A stretch of DNA of 64,000 bases. It comes from JAMXLO01 sp037201625 (GTDB taxonomy: Bacteria > Pseudomonadota > Alphaproteobacteria > Acetobacterales > Acetobacteraceae). The stretch is taken from the NCBI GenBank assembly GCA_037201625.1, contig JBBCGR010000001.1, forward strand, positions 682,001 to 746,000, written 5' to 3'. A program made the position numbers and the translations under genes. Below the pieces are notes generated by a model. It had not been told where the DNA came from and did not search any database. It was given only the letters and a program-made list of their open reading frames with translations. Positions 1 through 9,063 of the stretch are shown piece by piece (the stretch's first letter is position 1; the number at the start of each line of letters is the position of its first letter).

Positions 1-2
1 GC

Positions 3-1244
3 TCCCCGGGCGTAAAGCTGCATGGACAAGGCTTCATCGTATCCCGTGAAGTTGCCAAGCACCTGGGTCTCGACAGACGCCCCGGCCTCAACAAGCATAT
101 CCGTGAGTACCGCAATGGACGGGATCTTACTCAACGACCGCGCCATGTCATGGTTATCGATTTATTTGGGTATACAGAGGCCGAAGTACGAAGACAGTAT
201 CCCGAGGTCTATCAACACGTCCTCGAAACAGTAAAGCCTGGGCGTGACGCCAATACGCGTGGAAGCTACCGGATCAATTGGTGGGTCTTCGGCGAACCTC
301 GCCGTGAAATCCGGCAAGTGCTCCAAGATCTCCGGCGGTATATTGCGACTGTAGAGACAGCGAAGCATCGGGTCTTCCAATTTCTCGATGGGTCGATCTT
401 GCCAGACAACAAACTGATCGCGATCGCATCCGACGATGCGTCATTGCTCGGGGTATTGTCGTCAAAGATTCATACCGTCTGGGCCCTCCGGGCCGGTGGC
501 TGGCTTGGGATCGGTAATGATCCAGTGTACGTCAAGTCAGATTGTTTCGATCCATTCCCTTTCCCCGTAATGGACGAAAGTTGGGAACATCGCATCCGCT
601 CCCTCGCCGAAGACCTCGACGCCCACCGCAAGCGCGTGCTGGCGGAGCACCCGCACCTCACCCTCACCGGCCTCTACAACGTGCTGGAAAAGCTCCGCGC
701 CGGCACCGATCCCGCCGCGCTCTCCCCTGCCGACCGTCGCATCTTCGACGATGGCCTGGTGCTGATCCTGAAGGAACTGCACGACAGGCTGGATGCCGCC
801 GTCGCCCTGGCCTATGGCTGGCCCGCCGATCTCAGCGACAACGATATCCTCGCCCGCCTCGTGGCGCTCAACCGCGAGCGCGCGCAGGAGGAGGCGAATG
901 GGCTCGTCCGCTGGCTGCGGCCCGACTACCAGATCCCGCGCTTCGGCTCGGCGCAACAGAAGGCGCAACTCAGCCTGCAGGGTGGCGCGATGCACGAGGC
1001 GGTCGCACCCGCCGCAACCGTCCGGCTCGCATTCCCGACCGACGAAACCGCGCAGACCGCCGCCGTCATGGCCGTCCTCGCCGCCACCGCGCGGCCGCTC
1101 GGCTCGGAGGCGGTCGCTGCGCGCTTCCGCCAGGGTCGCCGCGTCGTGCCGAAGGTCGGCTCCGTACTGGGCGCGCTGCAGCGCATGGGATTCGTCAGCA
1201 CGCCGGACGAAGGACGGACCTGGTCGCTGCGGCGCGTCGCCTGA
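3..1244 (+). CDS. Class I SAM-dependent DNA methyltransferase, MmeI-like, C-terminal part (5' end off window)
   Basis: The frame is open from the first bases of the window, so this is the last 413 residues of a larger protein; the ATG at 150 is internal. The stretch resembles the C-terminal half of the large single-chain methyltransferases related to MmeI (target recognition and C-terminal regions). Recognisable pieces are IDLFGYTEAEV, FGEPRREIR, RYIATVETAKHR, FQFLDGSILPD, a WALRAGG segment and CFDPFPFP. The catalytic NPPY and SAM motifs would lie off the left edge. The last ~80 residues look like a small winged-helix-type tail. Family knowledge suggests adenine methylation in restriction or phage defence; whether a nuclease is present cannot be seen here. 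Confidence 0.8.
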   Translation, partial: SPGVKLHGQGFIVSREVAKHLGLDRRPGLNKHIREYRNGRDLTQRPRHVMVIDLFGYTEAEVRRQYPEVYQHVLETVKPGRDANTRGSYRINWWVFGEPRREIRQVLQDLRRYIATVETAKHRVFQFLDGSILPDNKLIAIASDDASLLGVLSSKIHTVWALRAGGWLGIGNDPVYVKSDCFDPFPFPVMDESWEHRIRSLAEDLDAHRKRVLAEHPHLTLTGLYNVLEKLRAGTDPAALSPADRRIFDDGLVLILKELHDRLDAAVALAYGWPADLSDNDILARLVALNRERAQEEANGLVRWLRPDYQIPRFGSAQQKAQLSLQGGAMHEAVAPAATVRLAFPTDETAQTAAVMAVLAATARPLGSEAVAARFRQGRRVVPKVGSVLGALQRMGFVSTPDEGRTWSLRRVA

Positions 1245-1322
1245 TATCGGTGCCAACGGTCGGGAAACCGGCGCCATCGTCCCTTGGCCTGCGTCCGTAG
1301 CGCGCACCCTCCCCCCCACGCC

Positions 1323-2405
1323 CTACTGCGGATGCCGCTTCGCGCCGCCGGCCCGCCGGGCGATGAAGCCGGCCAGGCTCGGGCCGATCAGCAGCACCAG
1401 GATCAGCCGGGTGATCTGCATCGCCATCACGAACGCCACGTCGACGTTGCTCGCCATCGCGATGATCGCGGCCGAATCGGCGCCGCCCGGACTGGTGGCC
1501 AGGTAGGCGGTCAGCGGGTCGATCCCGGCCACCACCACCAGCACCGCGGCAAGCCCGCCGCAGATCGCGATCAGCACCAGGATCGACAGCACCACGCGCG
1601 GCAGCGCTCGCGCGGCATGCCGCAGGATCGCGCGGTTGAAGCCCAGCCCGACGCTCCACCCCACCACCAGGTAGCTGATCGCCAGGAACCAGGGCGGCAA
1701 CTCGATCGTCAGCCAACCCAGGTCCTGCAGCGTCAGCCCGAGGCCGAGCGGCACCAGCAGGGGCGCGGCCGGAATCCGCCGCAGCCGGGCGGAGGCCGCG
1801 CCGAGCGCCACCAGCACCAGTGTCGCTGCGAACGCGCCCCAGGCGATCGGCGGGAACCAGACGATCTCGGTCGCCGGCACCGAGCCGCCGGACGTCCAGA
1901 GCCGCGCCACGATCGTCGCCACCAGCGCCACCATCAGCACGCGCAGATACTGCATGAAGGCGACCAGCCGGATGTCGGCGCCATAGGCCGCGGCCATCAG
2001 CATCATCGCGGAGGCGGCGCCGGGCGAGGACCCCCACACCGCGGTGGTTCCCGGCAGCACGCGCCAGCGGGTGAGCACCCAGCCGATCGTGCTGCTCGCC
2101 GCGATCAGGGCGGCCACCACGGCGACGAACAGCGGCCAGTCGCGGGCGATCTCGCCGATGATCGCGGGCGGGATGGTGCGCGCGATCATGCAGCCGATCA
2201 CCGACTGGGCGATCAGCACGGGCGGCGGCGGCACGCGCAGCCCGCTGCCCGCCAGCGCCACCAGGATGGCGGCGATCATCGGGCCGAGCAGCAGGGCGGC
2301 GGGCAGGCGCATCGCCTCCAGGCCGACTGCGAAAACCGCCGACAGGAGGAGCAGGACGATCCAGCGAAGCGGCGTGACGGCTGCGGACTGGCGAGGGATC
2401 CACAT
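1323..2405 (-). CDS. AbrB-family (duplicated AbrB domain) integral membrane protein
   Basis: 360 residues, nearly all hydrophobic helices separated by short loops, with the duplicated layout of the membrane family misleadingly named AbrB/putative ammonia monooxygenase. Typical segments are LLLGPMIAAILVAL (~40-53), SSPGAASAMMLMAAAYGADI (~125-145) and, in the second half, ATSPGGADSAAIIAMASNVD. The substrate of this transporter-like family is not established. The start is set at MWIPRQ because upstream sequence in this frame is low-complexity and arginine-rich. It faces the MetE-like gene divergently across a repeat-rich 286-bp gap and converges on the methyltransferase at the left edge. Confidence 0.85.
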   Translation of the reverse strand: MWIPRQSAAVTPLRWIVLLLLSAVFAVGLEAMRLPAALLLGPMIAAILVALAGSGLRVPPPPVLIAQSVIGCMIARTIPPAIIGEIARDWPLFVAVVAALIAASSTIGWVLTRWRVLPGTTAVWGSSPGAASAMMLMAAAYGADIRLVAFMQYLRVLMVALVATIVARLWTSGGSVPATEIVWFPPIAWGAFAATLVLVALGAASARLRRIPAAPLLVPLGLGLTLQDLGWLTIELPPWFLAISYLVVGWSVGLGFNRAILRHAARALPRVVLSILVLIAICGGLAAVLVVVAGIDPLTAYLATSPGGADSAAIIAMASNVDVAFVMAMQITRLILVLLIGPSLAGFIARRAGGAKRHPQ

Positions 2406-2691
2406 CCGCCCCGTGTACCACACGTGCGGCCGGCGGGAACGGCCCGGCGGCGGGAACCTGGGCCGGCGGTGATGTGCGGGCAGAGGGCGCGTGCGGGCAG
2501 CGGCGATGTGCGGGCAGCGGCGATGTGCGGGCAGGCGATGTGCGCGCAGTGGCACAACATGCGGCCGGGGAACATGCGCGCAGCGGCGACGTGGCAGCGG
2601 GACGGTGGGCGCACAGGCAGCGTGCGGCCGGCGGGCAGATCGTGCAGACTGGCGCGCGGCCGGCCAACGAGCCGGCTCAGGGAGGGTGCCG
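2406..2691. repeat. Divergent intergenic region with 17-bp GC-rich direct repeats
   Basis: The gap between the AbrB-like gene and the MetE-like gene holds three head-to-tail copies of a 17-bp unit beginning GTGCGGGCAG (2491, 2508, 2525) followed by decayed versions to about 2610. The repeats are open in several frames only because they lack stops. Promoters for both flanking genes must lie here, but no convincing -35/-10 pair stands out. A GGAGGG Shine-Dalgarno precedes the + gene at 2681. Confidence 0.6.
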
Positions 2692-3738
2692 ATGGCCGAG
2701 AGAGCGAACGACCGCGTCAGGGCGACGATCGTGGGCAGCCTGCCGAAGCCCGGCTGGCTCGCCGCGCCGGGCGAGTTGTTCCCGCCCTGGCGGCTGGAGG
2801 GCGCCGCGCTCCAGGAGGGCCAGGAGGACGCAGTGCGCGTCTGGATCGCGGCCCAGGAGAAGGCCGGGCTCGACTGCCTCACCGACGGCGAACAGCGGCG
2901 GCGGCATTACATCTGGGGCTTCTTCCAGGGCCTCGACGGCATCGACACCGTGCACCTGGCGATGCGGGCGCAGCGCGGCCAGCGCTACCACAAGGAGATC
3001 GCCGCGGCCCGGCTGGTGGCGGGGCCGGAGTATCGCGGGCCGATCTTCGTCGACGCATTGCGGGCGACGCTCGCGATGACCGACCGGCCGGTGAAGGTCA
3101 CGCTGCCCGGCCCGATGACCATCGTCGACAGCCTGGTCGACACGGTGGGCCGGCGCTCGGAGTCGGCACTCGCCCTGCGGTTCGCCGAGTTGCTGAACCA
3201 GGAGGCGCGCGCCCTGGCCGCGGCCGGCGCCGCCGTCATCCAGTTCGACGAGCCATGCTTCAACGTCTATGTCGACAAGGTGCGGGACTGGGGTGTCGCG
3301 GCCCTGGAGCGTGCCGCCGAGGGCGTGACGGCGCGCACGGCGGTGCATATCTGTTACGGCTATGGCACGGCGGATGTGAAGCGCTGGAAGTCGGCGAACC
3401 ATGACTGGAGCCACTATGCGCAGACGCTGCCGCTGCTGGCGCGCTCCTCGATCGACCAGATCTCGGTCGAGACGGCCGCGAGCGGTGTGGACGTCGCGGT
3501 GATCGAGGCGATCCGCGGCAAGGACGTGCTGCTGGGCGTGGTCGATGTCGGCAGCGAGACGGTGGAGACGCCGGACCTGGTCGCCGAGCGGCTGCACCGG
3601 GCGCTGCGCTATGCGGATCCCGGGCACCTGTACGCGTGCACCGATTGCGGCATGCTGCCGCTGTCGCGGCGTGCCGCCGAAGGCAAGCTGCGCGCCCTCT
3701 CGGCCGGCGTCGCCCTGGTCAATGGCAGCCCGGGGTGA
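2692..3738 (+). CDS. Cobalamin-independent methionine synthase (MetE C-terminal domain) family protein
   Basis: 348 residues matching the catalytic C-terminal barrel of MetE, without the N-terminal half of full MetE (~750 aa). The N-terminus has the typical TIVGSLPKPGWL. Zinc-ligand motifs are visible: HICYGYG (His and Cys, ~221-227), an acidic DEP segment (IQFDEPCFN, ~183-191) and the late Cys in CTDCGMLPLSR (~318-328). It probably transfers a methyl group to a thiol; short family members often use a substrate other than homocysteine and methyl-tetrahydropteroyl-glutamate, so the exact reaction is open. The start has GGAGG 6-7 nt upstream. It is transcribed alone. Confidence 0.85.
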   Translation: MAERANDRVRATIVGSLPKPGWLAAPGELFPPWRLEGAALQEGQEDAVRVWIAAQEKAGLDCLTDGEQRRRHYIWGFFQGLDGIDTVHLAMRAQRGQRYHKEIAAARLVAGPEYRGPIFVDALRATLAMTDRPVKVTLPGPMTIVDSLVDTVGRRSESALALRFAELLNQEARALAAAGAAVIQFDEPCFNVYVDKVRDWGVAALERAAEGVTARTAVHICYGYGTADVKRWKSANHDWSHYAQTLPLLARSSIDQISVETAASGVDVAVIEAIRGKDVLLGVVDVGSETVETPDLVAERLHRALRYADPGHLYACTDCGMLPLSRRAAEGKLRALSAGVALVNGSPG

Positions 3739-3870
3739 ACGGCGGCGTGGGGTGAGCGCCGGCCTGGGGCGCCGGGTGGATGGCGGCCCCGCCGCGGCCT
3801 GCGCCACGAGCGCAACCGGCAGCGGCAGCCGCCGTGACGAGGCGGCGCCTGCTGGGTGCCAACGGCGCGC

Positions 3871-4314
3871 TCAGTACGGCCGCACGGAGCGCAGTTCATC
3901 GCGGCAGGCACTGCTGAACGCGTAGAGCGGATCAAGCTCGCCTTCCGCGGTGATGTTGGCGAACGCGCGCAATTCCTTGTTCGGCGCGAAATAGGTCGCA
4001 CCGATCTGGCTGATCACCCGCTCCGCCTCGGCCAGCGTCCGCGGATCGCCGAACAGGCGGATCGTGCTGACGGTCGCATAAAGCTGCACGAGCTTGGCCG
4101 GGTCGTCCAACTCATGCTCGAACGCGTCAGCGAACAACTTCGACGCCTCGCGGATGAACTCGCCGTACAGCGCCTCGCGTCGGGCACGGTCCTGCAGGCG
4201 CTGCGTGACCCGCGTCTGCGAATGCTGCGTCAGCCAGGTGGTCACCAGCGACGCGAGCGCACCGATAGCCGAGCCGGCCAACGCCGAAACCGCCGACAGG
4301 TAACCCGCTTCCAT
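3871..4314 (-). CDS. Hypothetical membrane-anchored protein
   Basis: 147 residues. The N-terminus carries one hydrophobic segment (about residues 5-28, SAVSALAGSAIGALASLVTT), followed by a charged, largely helical soluble part (residues 30-147) with an RLQDRARREALYGEFIREA stretch that could be a coiled coil. No catalytic motif is seen. Similar short one-helix proteins are common in alphaproteobacteria without known function. It stands alone between the MetE-like gene and a repeat-filled gap. Confidence 0.6.
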   Translation of the reverse strand: MEAGYLSAVSALAGSAIGALASLVTTWLTQHSQTRVTQRLQDRARREALYGEFIREASKLFADAFEHELDDPAKLVQLYATVSTIRLFGDPRTLAEAERVISQIGATYFAPNKELRAFANITAEGELDPLYAFSSACRDELRSVRPY

Positions 4315-4856
4315 GCTGTCCTCGTCTCGTGTGCCCGGCCCGCTCGTCGGGGCCGGCTACTGTCCATGGGCGCCAGCCTAACGCCCCGCACTGCCGCTTG
4401 ATTGTCATGGCAGGCTGCGGCCTCGGCTGTCCGGTCCCGGCTTCCGCCGGTCTGCAGCCGTTACTTGCGTCCCCCGCACCAGCGTCCAGACATGGCCTGG
4501 CCCGCGGCAGTCCGGCCGCAGAGGGAGACGTGGATGACCGGCCTGCGCCGGTCATGACGATGGAGAATGTCCGGTCTCCCACTGCGATTTTCTTCGGACA
4601 GCCTGGGTCTGTGTGGCGTGCGTTGGCCCGCGGCTGTCCGACCGCTCCATCGTCATGACCAGCCTGCGCCGGCCATGACGATGGAGAAGGTCCGGTCTCC
4701 CACTGCGATTTTCTTCGGACAGCCTGGGTCTGTATGGCGTGCGTTGGCCCGCGGCTGTCCGACCGCTCCATCGTCATGACCAGCCTGCGCCGGTCATGAC
4801 GATGGAAACATCCAGTCTCCGACTGCAACTTCAACCCGCCGACGGTGCGGCCCGCG
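4315..4856. repeat. Intergenic region with 121-bp tandem repeat (REP-like palindromes)
   Basis: No gene is seen. From 4542 a 121-bp unit beginning CCTGCGCCGGTCATGACGAT is repeated at 4663 and in a partial, diverging copy at 4784-4832. The two full units are almost identical (for example tgtgtggc versus tgtatggc). Each unit contains the complementary pair CCATCGTCATGAC and GTCATGACGATGG, so the array alternates inverted repeats. The same CATCGTCATG core occurs in intergenic elements at about 7.9, 8.25, 17.87 and 58.1 kb. The near-identity suggests recent duplication. Confidence 0.8.
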
Positions 4857-6068
4857 TCAGACCGTGGCGAAGCGGCCCGGTTCGGCGGCGGCGAAGGCCT
4901 CCGCGCGGTCGGCCTTCGGTGGATAGATCCACACCGTGTTGATCTGCCGCTTCATCGCCTTGGCCTCGGCGCCGGTAAGCTGGATCACGCGCTCCCAGCC
5001 CTGGGTCACCACGGCGCCCCACGGCCCGAGGTCGAGGCACGTGCCATAGGGCTCCTGAGCATAGGGCAGCGTCGGCACACCCAGCAGATCGGCCGCGGCG
5101 TTGTTGCCAGCCGAGCGGCCCATCGGCAGCGCATGCTGGCACGACATCAGCGTGCGATTGCCCTTGTCGTCGGTCGCCGCATTCGCCGCGTCACCGGCCG
5201 CGAAGATGTGCGGCGCACCGGGCACGCGCAGGTCGCCGTCGACCAGCAGCCGGCCCTGCCGATCACGCTCCGAGGGCACCTGCCGGGTGATCGGCGTCGC
5301 GCCGACGCCGCCGGTCCACACCACGGTCACGCTGTCGATCCGCGTGCCGTCGCCCAGGGTCACGCCATGCGGATCGACCGCGGCGACCGCGACGCCCATC
5401 CGCCGTTCGACGCCGAGCGCATCGAGGGCCTGCTCGATCACCGGACGCGGGCCGGGGCCCAGGTCGGGGCCGATGGCTTCGTTGCGCTCCACCACGATCA
5501 CCCGCACCGCGGCATCGGCACCGAGAACTTTCCGCAGCCTGACAGGGAACTCGGCCGCGGTCTCGATCCCGGTGAAGCCGCCGCCGGCGATCACCACCGT
5601 GTCGCGCTCCGCCGATGCCGGACGCTCGGCGAGCGCCTGGACGTGCCGGTCGAGCGCGGCGGCCTCATCGCGGCGGTCCACACTGAAGGCGAAGTCGGCC
5701 AGGCCGGGCAGCGGCGGCCGGGCCACGCGGCTGCCGGCGGCGATGATCAGCCGGTCGTAACCGAGTTCCGACCGCGTCCCGTCCGGCGCAGTGACCACGA
5801 TGCGATCGGCCGCGCTGTCGATCGTTTCCACCACACCGGCGATGAAACGGATGTCGGTCGCACGGAACAGTTCGCCGAGCGGGGCGACCATCGCGTCGGG
5901 CTCGGTCTCGTAGAGCCGAGGCCGCACGGTCAGCGCGGCCTCGGGCGCGACGACGATGATCTCCAGCGCGTCCGAGGACACGCCTTGCTGGTCGCGCAGG
6001 CGGGCTGCCGACAATGCGCTGAACATGCCGGCGAAACCGGCGCCGATGATGACGATTCGCTTTGCCAT
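4857..6068 (-). CDS. FAD-dependent NAD(P)H oxidoreductase, NDH-2-like
   Basis: 403 residues with the two-dinucleotide-fold architecture of type II NADH dehydrogenases and related flavoproteins. The FAD-binding glycine motif is at the N-terminus (IVIIGAGFAGMFSAL, ~4-18). A second nucleotide motif is VVIAGGGFTGIETAAEFP (~155-172). The FAD-closing motif is HIFAAGDAAN (~275-284), followed by C-terminal MGRSAGNNAAADL. It probably moves electrons from NAD(P)H to a quinone or other acceptor at the membrane. The start at MAKR has AGGAG 7 nt upstream; ATG six bases earlier is possible. Divergent from a MocR-type regulator, a common arrangement of regulator and target. Confidence 0.85.
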   Translation of the reverse strand: MAKRIVIIGAGFAGMFSALSAARLRDQQGVSSDALEIIVVAPEAALTVRPRLYETEPDAMVAPLGELFRATDIRFIAGVVETIDSAADRIVVTAPDGTRSELGYDRLIIAAGSRVARPPLPGLADFAFSVDRRDEAAALDRHVQALAERPASAERDTVVIAGGGFTGIETAAEFPVRLRKVLGADAAVRVIVVERNEAIGPDLGPGPRPVIEQALDALGVERRMGVAVAAVDPHGVTLGDGTRIDSVTVVWTGGVGATPITRQVPSERDRQGRLLVDGDLRVPGAPHIFAAGDAANAATDDKGNRTLMSCQHALPMGRSAGNNAAADLLGVPTLPYAQEPYGTCLDLGPWGAVVTQGWERVIQLTGAEAKAMKRQINTVWIYPPKADRAEAFAAAEPGRFATV

Positions 6069-6434
6069 TTTCATTCTCCTGTCTGGTCGTTGTGCGGACA
6101 TGCGTGCCCGCTCGCCGGAGGAAGCGCCTCCGTCGCCTTGCGTCGTCGCGATGGTGCTGGATCAGCCCTGCGGCTGTGGTGACCGCGCGCGGTCCTGCGC
6201 GATGGCACGGCAGCCGGTCCGGGGGGCGCGGTCAAGCGCCCGTCCCCGCGATCGGCATTCCCGGACGGGCCGCGGGAAAATGTTGCGATCCGACCATTTC
6301 CCCAGTCCCTGTCAAAGATTCCGGTGCCATCGCCGGTCGTGATGGTACTCATGGCGCGGGGTCCTTCCGGTGCGGCCAGTGACGCGGTAGCTGGTGGCCC
6401 GCGTTGCGCCGAAGTAGGACCAAGGGGTGAGAAA
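6069..6434. promoter_or_regulatory. Divergent control region between flavoprotein and MocR-type regulator
   Basis: 366 bp without a gene, expected to hold both promoters. A perfect small hairpin CGGAGG-AAGCG-CCTCCG lies at 6116-6132, close to the start of the leftward gene. Near 6325-6350 there is an imperfect inverted repeat (GCCATC ... GATGGT). MocR-type regulators commonly bind direct or inverted repeats in such gaps; which of these is used cannot be told from sequence alone. Confidence 0.4.
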
Positions 6435-7856
6435 ATGAGCGGCCCATCCGGCAATGCCGGCCTCCACATCGCGATCGATCGCGGCGAGGCCATGCCGCTG
6501 TCGGAACAGATCGGCGCAGCCCTGCGCGCGGCGATCCGCGAGCGGCGCATCGAGCCCGGCGCTCGCCTGCCGTCCTGGCGCGACCTCGCGGTGCAACTGG
6601 GCGTGGCGCGCGGAACGGTGCGCGCCGCCTATGACCGGCTGACCGACGAGGCGTTGCTGGTGCCGTGCGGTGCGGCGGGCACGCGCGTCGCCGAGACGCC
6701 GATGGAGGCCAGCGCATCGGCCGCGGTGACGATCACGCCGCCGCTGCAACGGCTCGATCCCAGGTTCTGCGAACGGCTGCTGCCGTTCCAGATGGGTGTC
6801 CCGGCGCAGGACGCGTTCCCGGCAAAACTCTGGGCGCGCATCCGCACGCGCGCGGTGCGCGACGATGCGCTGGCGCCGCTGGCGTATCCCGATCCGCGCG
6901 GACTGGCGGCGCTTCGGACACAGATCGCGGCCTATCTGGCGATTGCGCGCGGCATACGCTGCGTGCCCGACCAGGTGCTGGTGACCAGCGGCTTCAAGAA
7001 CGGGCTGTCACTCGCGATCCGCACGCTGAACATCCAGGGGCGCGCGGCCTGGATGGAGGAGCCCGGCCTGCCGTTCACCCGCATGGGGCTGGAGCTTGCC
7101 GGGCTGCGTCCGGTGGCCGTGCCGGTGGACGAGCAGGGCATCGACGTCGCGGCCGGCATCGCGCTCGCGCCGGATGCGGCGATCGCGGTGGTGACGCCGG
7201 GCCAGCAGGCACCGACCGGCGTGACGCTCGCGGCCGAGCGGCGCCGCGCGCTGCTGCGCTGGGCGGCCCGCGAGGACGCCTGGGTGATCGAGGACGACTA
7301 CCTCAGCGAATTGCAGCTCGAGGGGCGTGCCGCGCCGGCGCTGGCGGCCGATGATCCGGCCGGGCGCGTGATCCATGTCGGCAGCTTCTCCAAGACTCTG
7401 AGCCCCTCGCTGGGACTTGGCTTCGTGGTCGCGCCGCTGGCGCTGGCCGAGCGCTTCGGCGAGGTCGCCGGCTGCCTGGCGCCGGCGCCCAATCCGACGA
7501 CGCAACTGGCGGTGGCAGGGTTCTTTGCCGATGGGCATTATTTGCGGCACCTGCGGCACATGAAGCGGCTGTATGCCGCGCGGCGCGATGGCCTGCGTGC
7601 CTGTCTCGGCGAGGCGGTCGGTGTGGAGGCGATGGCGGGGCTGGCGCTGCTGCTGCGATTGCCGCCCGGCAGCGACGATGTCGCGATCGCGCATGCGGCG
7701 CTGGAGCATGGCATTGCGCCGTTTCCGGTGTCGCCCTGGTACGTCGATCCGGCGCGGCGTTCCCCGGGGTTGCTGCTGGGCGTCACCAACCTGCGCGAGG
7801 CCGTGGTCGAGCCGGCCTGTGCCAGCCTGAAGCGGCTGCTGCGGGGGGCTCTGTAG
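6435..7856 (+). CDS. MocR/PdxR-type transcriptional regulator (GntR HTH fused to aminotransferase-like domain)
   Basis: 473 residues. Residues ~15-80 are a GntR winged helix (PLSEQIGAALRAAIRERRI, then LPSWRDLAVQLGVARGTVRA). Residues ~115-470 are a fold-type I aminotransferase domain with GFKNGLSLAIRTLN, the pyridine-binding EDDYLSE and the PLP-lysine segment HVGSFSKTLSPSLGLGF. Such proteins use PLP as effector-binding site and regulate vitamin B6, amino-acid or amine metabolism genes, often the divergent neighbour. Here that neighbour is the NDH-2-like flavoprotein. The start at MSGPSG follows AAGGGGTGAG. Confidence 0.9.
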   Translation: MSGPSGNAGLHIAIDRGEAMPLSEQIGAALRAAIRERRIEPGARLPSWRDLAVQLGVARGTVRAAYDRLTDEALLVPCGAAGTRVAETPMEASASAAVTITPPLQRLDPRFCERLLPFQMGVPAQDAFPAKLWARIRTRAVRDDALAPLAYPDPRGLAALRTQIAAYLAIARGIRCVPDQVLVTSGFKNGLSLAIRTLNIQGRAAWMEEPGLPFTRMGLELAGLRPVAVPVDEQGIDVAAGIALAPDAAIAVVTPGQQAPTGVTLAAERRRALLRWAAREDAWVIEDDYLSELQLEGRAAPALAADDPAGRVIHVGSFSKTLSPSLGLGFVVAPLALAERFGEVAGCLAPAPNPTTQLAVAGFFADGHYLRHLRHMKRLYAARRDGLRACLGEAVGVEAMAGLALLLRLPPGSDDVAIAHAALEHGIAPFPVSPWYVDPARRSPGLLLGVTNLREAVVEPACASLKRLLRGAL

Positions 7857-8407
7857 GCGGCCCGGTGCCTGGCACCCACTCCATCGTCATGGCATGGCTT
7901 ACGTCATTCGCACCGCAAATGGAGACGTGGATGCCGTGGCCAAGCCACGGCATGACGGGGAAAACCCCAGTCCCCCGCTGGAACGTGAGCCGGGCAGCCG
8001 TGGCCTGGCGCCGGTGCCCACTCCGTCGTCATGGCATGGCTTACGTCTTTCGCACCGCACGTGGAGACGTGGATGCCGTGGCCAAGCCACGGCATGACGA
8101 GGAAAACCCCAGTCGCCCACTGGAACGTGAGCCGGACAGCCGTGGCCTGGCGCCTACTCCGGCCACGGCATGATGGGGAAACAGCAACGCGACGATGGAA
8201 AAGACCCAGTCCCCCGCTGGAACGTCGGCCGGGCAGCCGTGGCCCAATCCATCGTCATGGCATGGCTCGGCCATGCCATCCACGTCTTTCGCGCCGCAAG
8301 CGAAGACGTGGATGCAAGGCGATGGCAAAGACGCCGTCGCGCACAGCAACGTTGGCACACGCCTCAACGATTGCGCCGCGACCCGCTCCGATGTGACCGC
8401 GCGCGGG
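7857..8407. repeat. Intergenic region with REP-like elements (142-bp direct repeat plus a third related copy)
   Basis: Between two convergent genes there is no gene. A 142-bp unit starting CTCCATCGTCATGGCATGGC (7879) is repeated at 8021 with few changes. Each copy forms a long-range inverted repeat, GTCATGGCATGGCTT pairing imperfectly with AAGCCACGGCATGAC, and is followed by a GTGAGCCGG-CAGCCGTGGCCTGGCG segment. A third, rearranged copy starts at 8248 (CCATCGTCATGGCATGGCTC) and carries an ACGTCTTTCGCGCCGCAA segment. The same sequence recurs at 17.87 kb. Confidence 0.8.
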
Positions 8408-9055
8408 CTACCGGTAGAACTCGACCCTCGCCTCGCGGAACCATAGGAAATTCGCCGGCGCCGCGGAGATCGGACCGTTGATCGCGAATACCGCGATCTC
8501 AAACCGTTCTCCTACCGCAACCTCATCGCGCAGCACCAGCCGGTTCGGCATGTTGAACCCCTGGATCGCCGCCGGACTCGGCCGCCCCGCCGCGCGCGGC
8601 AACTCGCCGTTCACCCAGACCTCGGCGTAATCGTCGACGTTCACCGTGAACACCGCCTTCGCCCCCGCAACCGCGAAGCCGCCCAGGTCCGCCGGCATCG
8701 TCAGCGTCGCGCGGAACCAGCAGAACGACACCATGCCGCCGCCGCGCCTCGCCCCGAGTTCGGTCGCCGGCACCTCGGGCCAGTCCGCATCGTCGAACCC
8801 CAGCAGTTCCGCATGCGGATCGACGTCGTAGGTGGTGCGATAGTCCGGCATCGAATCGGACAGCGCCGGACACTCGACCAGCTTCGCCTCCTTCACCTTC
8901 CACCGCGCGCCGAACGCAGCCGAGCCGGCGAGGGTCATCAGGTCGACCGCGTGCACCGGCGGCACCAGCGGCGCGATCGGCGGCTGCGGCATCAGTTGCG
9001 GCGGCATCGCGGGCGGCGCGGAGGCGGTCGGCCTCACGTAGCGCGGGGCGGCCAT
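8408..9055 (-). CDS. Galactose-binding/jelly-roll domain protein, likely sugar-lactonase-associated
   Basis: 215 residues. The proline-rich N-terminus is followed by a beta-rich domain (about 40-215). That domain resembles the N-terminal jelly-roll module found ahead of SMP-30/gluconolactonase proteins: WFRATLTMP, YAEVWVNGELPR, IQGFNMPNRLVL, AVFAINGPIS, ANFLWFREARVEF. The lactonase domain itself is absent, so the protein is either a stand-alone ligand-binding module or a subunit-like partner. It lies 8 bp behind the solute-binding-like gene and is probably cotranscribed with it. Confidence 0.6.
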   Translation of the reverse strand: MAAPRYVRPTASAPPAMPPQLMPQPPIAPLVPPVHAVDLMTLAGSAAFGARWKVKEAKLVECPALSDSMPDYRTTYDVDPHAELLGFDDADWPEVPATELGARRGGGMVSFCWFRATLTMPADLGGFAVAGAKAVFTVNVDDYAEVWVNGELPRAAGRPSPAAIQGFNMPNRLVLRDEVAVGERFEIAVFAINGPISAAPANFLWFREARVEFYR

Positions 9056-9063
9056 GGCGCGCC

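Noticed and set aside
4542..4832. CRISPR array or satellite of a phage
   Set aside because: The 121-bp units are near-identical throughout and palindromic, with no spacer variation and no cas genes.
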